The notes under the pieces were generated by a model. It had not been told where the DNA came from. It did no database searches and worked only from the letters and a program-made list of their open reading frames with translations. This document shows, piece by piece, positions 19,031 through 25,327 of a DNA stretch of 64,000 nucleotides; position 1 is the first letter of the stretch, and every line of letters starts with the position of its first letter. The translations under genes and the position numbers were made by a program. The DNA comes from Streptomyces drozdowiczii (GTDB lineage: Bacteria > Actinomycetota > Actinomycetes > Streptomycetales > Streptomycetaceae), in assembly GCF_026167665.1 (NCBI RefSeq), contig NZ_CP098740.1, forward strand, positions 3,658,001-3,722,000, in the 5' to 3' direction.

Positions 19031-19813
19031 GTGGACTGGACGATCTGGGCAGGGCTCGCGGCCGGTCTGCTGATCTCGGTGGTGACCGCACCGGTCGGTG
19101 TGTCCGGCGCGGTCTTCCTCCTCCCGGTCCAGCTCAGCCTTCTCGGAGTGCCCAGCCCCGCCGTCACGCCGACGAACCTGCTCTTCAACGTAGTGGCCGG
19201 GCCCGGCGCACTCTGGCGCTACCGCCGCGACGGCGCCCTCCGCGACGGCCTGGCCCGGCGCCTCGTCCTGTGGACGCTGCCCGGTGTCGTCGCCGGCGCC
19301 GCCGTCCGCGTCTTCGCCCTCCCCGGCCCGGGCGTCTTCCGGCTGCTGGTCGCCGCTCTCCTTCTGCCACTGGGCACATGGCTGTGCCTGCGCACACTGC
19401 ACCCGGTTCGGCAGCGTCCCGACGCGGCCGAACCGTCGGCCCCCGCCCTCGCGGCCCTCGCCCTGATGGTCGGAACGGTGGGCGGGATCTACGGGATCGG
19501 CGGCGGTTCCCTGCTCGGCCCCGTCCTCGCCGCGCGCGGCATGCCGATGACCCGTATCGCACCGGCCACGCTCGCCACGACCTTCACCACGTCCATCGCC
19601 GGGGCCGCCGCGTACGCCGTGCTGGCCCTGGCAAGCCCGGGCCCCGTGGCACCCCACTGGTGGCTGGGCCTGGCCTGCGGCCTCGGCGGCCTGATCGGCG
19701 GCTATCTCGGCGCCCGGCTTCAACCCCGCCTGCCCGAAACCCTGCTCCGCCTCCTGCTCGGCACCCTAGCCGCCACCCTCGGCACGCTCTACGCCGCCCA
19801 GGCAGTGGCCTGA
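19031..19813 (+). CDS. TauE/SafE-family anion (sulfite-type) exporter
   Basis: 260 residues with about 8 membrane helices in two homologous halves, each with the family repeat: VVTAPVGVSGAVFLLPVQLS with TNLLFNV in the first, and VGGIYGIGGGSLLGPVL with TFTTSIAG in the second. Members move sulfite, sulfonates or related organic anions. GTG start. It follows the arsR-CDF operon by 79 bases; with the TusA-like and methyltransferase genes it suggests a combined metal/sulfur stress module. Confidence 0.85.
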   Translation: MDWTIWAGLAAGLLISVVTAPVGVSGAVFLLPVQLSLLGVPSPAVTPTNLLFNVVAGPGALWRYRRDGALRDGLARRLVLWTLPGVVAGAAVRVFALPGPGVFRLLVAALLLPLGTWLCLRTLHPVRQRPDAAEPSAPALAALALMVGTVGGIYGIGGGSLLGPVLAARGMPMTRIAPATLATTFTTSIAGAAAYAVLALASPGPVAPHWWLGLACGLGGLIGGYLGARLQPRLPETLLRLLLGTLAATLGTLYAAQAVA

Positions 19814-19905
19814 GGGATGCGGCGGTACGGTCTACGAGAGCCGCTTCTGGCGCCCCATCAGGACGCGCATAACACACGCATTCCGAAAGGCCCAGACAAC
19901 AAAGA

Positions 19906-19932
19906 AGGCCCCGGTCACTGACCAGGGCCTTC
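19906..19932. terminator. Hairpin beside tRNA copy
   Basis: AAGGCCC...GGGCCTT stem around a CTG loop. It stands in the same position relative to the tRNA copy as the hairpin at 22472-22500 does to the intact tRNA, so it is probably the original tRNA terminator displaced by insertion. Confidence 0.65.
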
Positions 19933-19939
19933 ATCAAAG

Positions 19940-19981
19940 AGCGGGTGACGAGCATCGAACTCGCGCTCTGGGCTTGGGAAT
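19940..19981 (-). repeat. att-like duplicate of tRNA-Gly 3' half
   Basis: 42 bases identical to 22508-22549 except two positions (19954 and 19972), in direct orientation. It spans the 3' end, T arm, variable region and anticodon loop of tRNA-Gly(CCC), then diverges abruptly. That is the usual extent of a tyrosine-integrase core in a tRNA gene. The 2.57 kb between the copies is the candidate inserted element. Confidence 0.8.
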
Positions 19982-20140
19982 CAACGGTTCCTAGGTGGTT
20001 GCAGGGGGCCCTGACCTGCGGTTTCGGATTGGCCAGGTGGGCGGCTCCCGCTCTCTGGGAGCCGTATCTGACCGCTGTTGTCCGCTCCGCTGGGCACGAG
20101 AGCCGACAGTGCGCCGCGTGATCCGGGTGGGCCCGACTGG

Positions 20141-20542
20141 TCAGAGAGGGATGATGCGAACCTGGCTGCCGCAGAGCTTGGCCATGTCGTCGCTGTCGGA
20201 GGTCAGCAGAGCGACGGGTTTCGGCTGGCGCAGGGCGACTTCGGCGACCGTGGCGTCGATGGCGTACTTGTGCCCGTGAAGTCCGGCACCTTTGAGAAGC
20301 TCAGCCGCCGCCTTCGCCGCCTGTTCGGTGACCGGCTCCACCTTTACGCGGGACAGAGCCCAGTTCAGGCGCGGCATATTGGTGCGGGAGTGGCTGACTT
20401 CAACGATGGTGTTGGCCCCGATAACCAGGTCGGCTCCCATGTCATGGAAGACCTGAAGCATCGCAAGTAGCTTGCGATCCTGCGCGATCCAGGCGGAGAG
20501 CCCTTCCGAGTCCAGGATGACGGTCTCGATGCGCTCGCTCAC
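20141..20542 (-). CDS. PIN-domain toxin (VapC-like)
   Basis: 133-residue PIN ribonuclease toxin. Acidic active-site set: D11 (VILDSEGL), E48 (NTIVEVSH), D96 (YAIDATVAEVAL) and D116/D118 (LLTSDSDDM), as expected for Mg-dependent RNA cleavage. GTG start overlaps the antitoxin stop (GTGA), the classic antitoxin-first coupling. The RNA target cannot be inferred. It lies inside the direct-repeat-bounded segment next to the Shedu gene and may stabilise it. Confidence 0.88.
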   Translation of the reverse strand: MSERIETVILDSEGLSAWIAQDRKLLAMLQVFHDMGADLVIGANTIVEVSHSRTNMPRLNWALSRVKVEPVTEQAAKAAAELLKGAGLHGHKYAIDATVAEVALRQPKPVALLTSDSDDMAKLCGSQVRIIPL

Positions 20543-20787
20543 GCGGCGTCCGCGTCCTGGGAGGAACCAGCGGAGTCGAAGATCTTTGCGCGGGCCTCAG
20601 CGAGCTCCTCGTTGCTGAAGGGGCCGTGATCTTCCTCGTGGCGGCGGAGGTCGCCGCCCAGGAGCTGGTGCCGAATCTGACGGGCCACGGCTTCCGCCAC
20701 GTAACCGGAGACGTTGTCCGTGAGCTTGCGGAGCTCCGCCACCTGGTCGCTAGGGAGGGTGACGGTGATGCGAGTCGTTGAGGACAT
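20539..20787 (-). CDS. Ribbon-helix-helix antitoxin
   Basis: 82 residues. N-terminal RHH DNA-binding part (RITVTLPSDQVAELRKLTDN, then VSGYVAEAVARQIRHQLL) and an acidic C-terminal tail that would wrap the PIN toxin. ATG start 8 bases from a perfect palindrome that is the likely operator; the spacing allows a very short leader. It forms a two-gene toxin-antitoxin operon with the PIN gene. Confidence 0.87.
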   Translation of the reverse strand: MSSTTRITVTLPSDQVAELRKLTDNVSGYVAEAVARQIRHQLLGGDLRRHEEDHGPFSNEELAEARAKIFDSAGSSQDADAA

Positions 20788-20794
20788 GAGCCAA

Positions 20795-20810
20795 GCATAC
20801 TGGAGTATGC
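20795..20810. promoter_or_regulatory. Operator of the toxin-antitoxin operon
   Basis: Perfect inverted repeat GCATACT-GG-AGTATGC immediately upstream of the antitoxin start. TATGCT within it on the coding strand can serve as a -10, so binding by the RHH protein would block transcription. Confidence 0.7.
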
Positions 20811-20909
20811 ACGTACCTGCCTACCGCTCCGCTGTCTGCTTGAGCCGGTCCGGCCGGCCGCGATCTACTGAACCCGGTCGTTGTCAGTGCCTCCTTCTAA
20901 GGTCACCGC

Positions 20910-22127
20910 ATGACGACATTCCGATCTAGTTCCACGCTCCGGGAGATGGTCAGCGGGGCTCGGGAGCTCACTAAGCACCCGAGCGTGCTGGAGCGCATCG
21001 ATGCAGTACTGCGCGTCATGGGCCCTGCCTTCGGCAGGACCGGGTACGGCAAAGGCAGGCCCCTGGTGGACACCTTGGAAGATGTCGCCCAAGAATCGCT
21101 CCTAGTCGGAGACTTTGCTCTTGCGCAGCGGTTCCAGCGCTTTGCCGCCTATGCCGGTGGTGAGCTGTTCCTCGAAATTCTGGAGAACTATTACGACGAG
21201 GACGCTCGGCGTAGTAGCGAGGAGGGCATGCGGAGGCTGGTGGCCATGGGCGCCGATCGAGCCGTGGCCGTTCTGGATGCTCTCTCCGAGAGCGACCCGG
21301 AGGCGACCGTAGCCGATGTGCGGGACCTCTTTCACGGTATAGCCCTGTCCGTGGACCACTTGGGCCTCGGTACAGAGGAGGGTGGGATCCGGCTTCCCAC
21401 TCGAGAAAGGAGGAGACTCCAGCAGTACGGGCACATGGAGCTTGTCCTGAGGGACCTGCCGCGACCGGCCTCGGCCGAGGCGGCGCGGATGGTGGGCGAT
21501 TTCCTCGCGGATGCCGACGCGGGGTTGCTGGCTCAGTTGCTGGAGTTGAAGGCCCGGCGAGCGGGTCTCGACGCTCTGCGTGCTGTGGTGGAGGACGGGA
21601 CGAGCTCGGAGAGTGCCCTCCACGCCCGTCTGAAGAATCAGGAGTGGATTTTCGGCGGTGCCTACGTGGCAGAGCTGGCACGCCGGCAGTACACCGCAGA
21701 CACGATTCTGGATATCCCGCTTCTGCGGGGTGACGGATCCCTTCATGTGGTGGAACTCAAGCGTGCCAACATCAAGGATCTGGTGATCCGGCGCAGTGGC
21801 CACCTCATGTTGGGCGCCCCGGCCCACCACGCGGTGTCGCAGGCCCAAAACTACCTCCGCACCATGGATGAGAACCGCGAGGCCATCCTCGCGGACCACG
21901 GAGTCGATACCCGTAGGGCCTCGGCAACGGTTGTGATCGGGCATCCGCGATTCGTCAGTGGTGGCATTACCCCCAAGGAGATCGCGGAGACACTCCGCAC
22001 CTACAACACACACGCGGCACGCATTGAAGTGATCACGTACGAGACCCTGCTGGAGTCAGCAGCCCGGATGCTGGCCCTCGCGTCGGCGCAGCAGGATCCT
22101 GACCAGGCCGAGGAGCCCACGGCATGA
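20910..22127 (+). CDS. Shedu-type anti-phage nuclease (DUF4263 C-terminal domain)
   Basis: 405 residues. The C-terminal region (about 230-385) matches the Shedu/DUF4263 PD-(D/E)xK-like nuclease: E234 and LHARLKNQEWIFGGAY, then D268 (DTILDIPLLRGDG), E282 and K284 (HVVELKR), and the downstream H...QAQNYLRTMDENREAIL helix. The N-terminal 220 residues are a separate helical domain that I do not recognise, consistent with the variable sensor domains of Shedu proteins. Members defend against phage by DNA nicking. ATG start with weak AAGG upstream. ATGA overlap couples it to the next small gene. Divergent from the toxin-antitoxin operon. Confidence 0.85.
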   Translation: MTTFRSSSTLREMVSGARELTKHPSVLERIDAVLRVMGPAFGRTGYGKGRPLVDTLEDVAQESLLVGDFALAQRFQRFAAYAGGELFLEILENYYDEDARRSSEEGMRRLVAMGADRAVAVLDALSESDPEATVADVRDLFHGIALSVDHLGLGTEEGGIRLPTRERRRLQQYGHMELVLRDLPRPASAEAARMVGDFLADADAGLLAQLLELKARRAGLDALRAVVEDGTSSESALHARLKNQEWIFGGAYVAELARRQYTADTILDIPLLRGDGSLHVVELKRANIKDLVIRRSGHLMLGAPAHHAVSQAQNYLRTMDENREAILADHGVDTRRASATVVIGHPRFVSGGITPKEIAETLRTYNTHAARIEVITYETLLESAARMLALASAQQDPDQAEEPTA

Positions 22128-22450
22128 CCGAAGACAACCAGCCTGCGATCGAGCGGCTGTTGGCCCGCTTGTGCGGGGGTGCGATTACAGGAAAGGACTA
22201 CGTCGGCTACTTCCTCAACGAGCACGGAGAGGAACTCGTCTTCGCCCAGCGCCGGGGAGAGAAGACCGCCCGGTTCTGGCACAGCGACGCCGACTGGCAG
22301 ATGTTCCGCGTCGGCGACCACTCAGTACGGGTCGGCAGCGTGATGGACGGAGTGATCACCGTCGGCGACTTGATCATAAATCGCCATGAGGCGACGTGGC
22401 TGTCCTCGTGCCTTGCTGCCTCCCGCCACCTACGCCAGAAGCACAGCTGA
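22124..22450 (+). CDS. Small protein coupled to the Shedu gene, unknown
   Basis: Not recognised. 108 residues, overlapping the Shedu stop by ATGA. Sequence suggests a small beta-rich soluble domain (YVGYFLNEHGEELVFAQRRG, then ARFWHSDADWQMFRVGD, GVITVGDLIINRHEATWLS) with conserved-looking Trp residues. As Shedu is usually described as a single-gene system, a coupled partner is unusual: candidate regulator, inhibitor or accessory subunit. The gene ends just before the tRNA terminator at the island's right edge. Confidence 0.7.
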   Translation: MTEDNQPAIERLLARLCGGAITGKDYVGYFLNEHGEELVFAQRRGEKTARFWHSDADWQMFRVGDHSVRVGSVMDGVITVGDLIINRHEATWLSSCLAASRHLRQKHS

Positions 22451-22471
22451 CACGCGGCTCGGGTAACAACG

Positions 22472-22500
22472 AAGCTCCCAGGTCTCTGACCTGGGAGCTT
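22472..22500 (-). terminator. Terminator of tRNA-Gly
   Basis: Perfect 13-bp stem (22472-22484 with 22488-22500) with TCT loop, followed on the minus strand by the 3' end of the Shedu-partner gene. It can terminate both the tRNA (-) and the defence genes (+). Confidence 0.8.
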
Positions 22501-22508
22501 GTTTCAAG

Positions 22509-22579
22509 AGCGGGTGACGAGAATCGAACTCGCGCTCTGAGCTTGGGAAGCTCATGTTCTACCATTAAACTACACCCGC
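22509..22579 (-). tRNA. tRNA-Gly (anticodon CCC)
   Basis: Cloverleaf read on the minus strand: acceptor GCGGGTG (22573-22579) pairs with CACCCGC (22510-22516); anticodon stem TGAGC/GCTCA with loop TTCCCAA gives CCC (22545-22547); T loop TTCGATT. CCA is not encoded. Its 3' half is duplicated at 19940-19981, marking it as an integration site. Confidence 0.93.
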
Positions 22580-22782
22580 GAAAATGACCGACGCTGTATC
22601 CAGCGGCGCATCCTCGGACACTGTACCCCATTGCGATCCGCTCGCGGAGACGTCCCGGATCCGCTGTGCGTGGGGCGGGAGTTGGGGGCGTAGCGTGGGT
22701 GGTCGGAGTGCCGCGTGGAGTGGCGTCCTGTTCATCCCCTAATGTGGCGGTCTCGTCCACGGCTTGATGGGGAAGGGACTTG

Positions 22783-22956
22783 ATGGACTCCATGGAGCGC
22801 ACCGTCGTCCGCTGTGCCGAAGGGCACGTTTTCGCTACCAGCTCGTTTCCGATGCAGCAGCTCGGGGCAGGGCGGATCGGGCCCGGGCGGCTCATCCGGT
22901 GTCCCCGGTGCGCCCGGTTGCGGCATGCCGTGCCCGTGGTGTTCGAGCAGCGGTAG
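22783..22956 (+). CDS. 57-residue zinc-ribbon-like protein
   Basis: Short gene easily missed. ATG 22783 with GGAAGGG 6 bases upstream. The protein begins [20 protein letters not shown] and has Cys11 with His14, then the CPRC pair in [14 protein letters not shown], likely one zinc site of the C-x2-H...C-x2-C kind. Similar small proteins sit next to dcd in Streptomyces. Function unknown. Confidence 0.7.
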   Translation: MDSMERTVVRCAEGHVFATSSFPMQQLGAGRIGPGRLIRCPRCARLRHAVPVVFEQR

Positions 22957-23033
22957 CGGCGGCGGGTGACGGACGACAGGCGCGCGGGCGGCCCGATGAG
23001 GGCGGGTCCGCGCGTTCTGCGTATCCTCGGTGG

Positions 23034-23609
23034 GTGCTTCTCTCAGACAAGGACATCCGCGCCGAGATCGACGCCGGACGCGTACGCATTGATCCATTCG
23101 ACGCGTCGATGGTGCAGCCGTCGAGCATCGACGTGCGGCTCGACCGCTATTTCCGGGTGTTCGAGAACCACCGCTACCCGCACATCGACCCCGCCGTCGA
23201 GCAGGTGGACCTGACCCGCACCGTCGAACCGGAGGGGGACGACGCGTTCATCCTGCACCCCGGGGAGTTCGTGCTGGCGTCGACGTACGAGGTCATCTCG
23301 CTGCCCGACGATCTCGCGTCGCGGCTGGAGGGGAAGAGCTCGCTCGGCCGGCTCGGGCTGGTCACGCATTCCACGGCCGGCTTCATCGACCCGGGCTTCT
23401 CCGGGCATGTGACCCTGGAGCTGTCGAATCTCGCGACGCTGCCGATAAAGCTCTGGCCGGGAATGAAGATCGGCCAGCTGTGCATGTTCCGGCTGAGTTC
23501 TCCGTCCGAGTTCCCTTACGGCTCCGAGCGGTACGGGTCGCGCTATCAGGGGCAGCGCGGTCCCACCGCGTCGCGCTCCTTCATGAATTTCCACCGGACG
23601 CAGGTGTGA
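23034..23609 (+). CDS. dcd: dCTP deaminase
   Basis: 191-residue trimeric enzyme converting dCTP to dUTP for thymidylate synthesis. Motifs: [14 protein letters not shown] at about 30, [20 protein letters not shown] at 99-118, and catalytic E129 in GHVTLEL. Start GTG 23034: no ribosome site is present, but TATCCT at 23021-23026 is a good -10 hexamer 7 bases from the start codon, so the mRNA is probably leaderless. The phosphoribosyltransferase gene follows after 7 bases, forming an operon. Confidence 0.95.
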   Translation: MLLSDKDIRAEIDAGRVRIDPFDASMVQPSSIDVRLDRYFRVFENHRYPHIDPAVEQVDLTRTVEPEGDDAFILHPGEFVLASTYEVISLPDDLASRLEGKSSLGRLGLVTHSTAGFIDPGFSGHVTLELSNLATLPIKLWPGMKIGQLCMFRLSSPSEFPYGSERYGSRYQGQRGPTASRSFMNFHRTQV

Positions 23610-23616
23610 GGGCCCG

Positions 23617-24117
23617 ATGACCGACGATGTACGCGAGAATCTGACGTACGACGGCTTCGGCCACGCCGTACGCGAGCTGGCGCAGGCCGTGGCCGACGAC
23701 GGGTACGAGCCGGACGTGGTGCTGAGCATCGCGCGCGGCGGGGTGTTCGTCGCGGGCGGGCTGGCGTACGCACTGGACTGCAAGAACATCCACCTGGTGA
23801 ACGTGGAGTTCTACACCGGCGTGGGTACCACCCTGGAGATGCCGGTCATGCTGGCACCCGTGCCCAACGCGATCGACTTCTCGGACAAGAAGGTCCTGAT
23901 CGCCGACGACGTCGCCGACACCGGCAAGACGCTGAAGCTGGTGCGCGACTTCTGCATCGACCACGTCGCCGAGGTGCGCTCCGCGGTCATCTACGAGAAG
24001 TCCCACTCGCTCGTGAAGTGCGAGTACGTGTGGAAGAAGACCGACCGCTGGATCAACTTCCCGTGGAGTGTCGAGAAGCCCGTCGTGCGGCGCAGTGGGC
24101 AGGTTCTCGACGCGTGA
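23617..24117 (+). CDS. Phosphoribosyltransferase, HPRT/Gpt-like
   Basis: 166 residues, type I PRTase fold. PRPP loop KKVLIADDVADTGKTLKL at about 91-108 and PPi loop VLSIARGGVFVAGGLA at about 35-50. The hood is short, so purine salvage (xanthine/guanine/hypoxanthine) is the likely but unproven activity. Start ATG 23617, 7 bases after dcd. A hairpin follows. Confidence 0.85.
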   Translation: MTDDVRENLTYDGFGHAVRELAQAVADDGYEPDVVLSIARGGVFVAGGLAYALDCKNIHLVNVEFYTGVGTTLEMPVMLAPVPNAIDFSDKKVLIADDVADTGKTLKLVRDFCIDHVAEVRSAVIYEKSHSLVKCEYVWKKTDRWINFPWSVEKPVVRRSGQVLDA

Positions 24118-24132
24118 CAACAGGCGTGCGGC

Positions 24133-24169
24133 GCGAAAAGGGCTCCGGTCGTCCCGGGGCCCTTTTCGC
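24133..24169. terminator. Bidirectional hairpin between PRTase and Yip1 genes
   Basis: GCGAAAAGGGC pairs with GCCCTTTTCGC, extended by inner TCCGG/CCGG pairing; A- and T-rich flanks of the stem serve both directions. Confidence 0.8.
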
Positions 24170-24186
24170 TGTACGCCGCGCGGCCG

Positions 24187-25131
24187 TCAGATCGTGCCCA
24201 GCTTCAGGATCGACACCAGCGCCAGCAGCTGGATCGCCGACGCGCCCAGCGCCTTCGGCCACGGCAGGTCGTGCGACTTGCTCACCATCGAGGTGAGGAG
24301 CGCCGCCGCGGCCAGCCAGGTGACCCAGCCGAGGATGACGACCAGCGCGTTCTCGCCGCCCAGGAACATCGCGAAGACCAGGCGCGGGACGTCCGTGATC
24401 GACATGATCAGCATGGACAGGCCGACCGTCGGCTGCCACGCGCCGTCGCCGCCGAGCTGGCGGGCCAGCGTGTGGGTGACCGCGCCGAGTACCAGGCCGC
24501 CGAGCACGAAGCAGACGCCCGTGAGGACGACGTAGGGCACGGCGCTGGAGACCGGGGCGTGGATCGCGTCGTCGCGCGCCTGGTCGAAGCCGAAGAGCGC
24601 CAGCAGGCCGTAGAGGAACGTCACGATCAGGGCGGGGCCCCAGACCGCGTAGTCGCGCATCTGCCAGAACGTCGGGCCGGGGCGCGTCACGATGCCGCTC
24701 AGCAGCTGCTTCCAGTGCAGGCGCGGGCCCATGGGAGCCGCGGGCGCGTGGCCGGCGCGGTAGGCGCTGCCGTCGCTGTACGGCTCCTCGTCCACGCGGA
24801 ACGCCTGCGTGTGCCCCGGGTTGTTCGCGTACGGGTCGCCGTGGTTGGGGCTCTGGGGATACGGGTACGGCGCCGGGTCGGTGAAGTACTCCGGCTCGTC
24901 CGGGCCGGCGCCCGTGTAGCCGCCGCCCGGGTGGCCGCCGCCCCCTTGGTGCCCGCCGTGGTAGCCCGGTGCGGCGTGGTGCGGGGCGCCCTGTCCTCCC
25001 GACGGCGGCCATTGCTGCTGCCCGTACGGCGGCGGCGGTGCCTGATTGCCGTACGGCTGCTGCCGCGGTTGCTGTTGCCCTTGCTGCGGGGTGCGGTTGT
25101 CCCGGCCGCGTCCGATCCTGAATCCAGCCAC
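24187..25131 (-). CDS. Yip1-domain membrane protein
   Basis: 314 residues. The first 125 are Gln/Pro/Gly-rich and disordered (QQGQQQPRQQPYGNQ); then comes a Yip1-type domain with five membrane helices beginning at WKQLLSGIVTRPGPTFWQMR, the conserved segment of bacterial Yip1 proteins. Function unknown. GTG 25131 fits the protein start MAGFRIGRGR, but no ribosome site is visible. Confidence 0.85.
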   Translation of the reverse strand: MAGFRIGRGRDNRTPQQGQQQPRQQPYGNQAPPPPYGQQQWPPSGGQGAPHHAAPGYHGGHQGGGGHPGGGYTGAGPDEPEYFTDPAPYPYPQSPNHGDPYANNPGHTQAFRVDEEPYSDGSAYRAGHAPAAPMGPRLHWKQLLSGIVTRPGPTFWQMRDYAVWGPALIVTFLYGLLALFGFDQARDDAIHAPVSSAVPYVVLTGVCFVLGGLVLGAVTHTLARQLGGDGAWQPTVGLSMLIMSITDVPRLVFAMFLGGENALVVILGWVTWLAAAALLTSMVSKSHDLPWPKALGASAIQLLALVSILKLGTI

Positions 25132-25327
25132 GTCATCGAACGTACCCGGTCCGCCGGTTACGAGGGCCCGGGGCCGGGGAAGTGCGGGCCTTTGACGCCC
25201 AGCTGTGACATCCCCTAAGGGAACCCCGGGGGGCTTTCCCCACCCTCCCGGCGGGCAAACGCGGAAGCGGCCGGTCCTGCCCCCGAGGCAGGTCCGACCG
25301 CTTCACCGCGCCGTGACGCCGGTCCGG

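Larger units (their letters stand above)
19814..20140. other. Left flank of the tRNA-linked island, no gene
   Basis: Contains, in order, a terminator-like hairpin (19906-19932), the tRNA-Gly 3' copy (19940-19981) and the second block of the repeat shared with 16565-16602 (20058 to about 20094). No coding sequence seen. It ends at the stop of the PIN toxin gene. Confidence 0.6.

Noticed and set aside
19940..19981. Second functional tRNA-Gly gene
   Set aside because: Only the 3' half is present; the 5' half, D arm and acceptor partner are missing.
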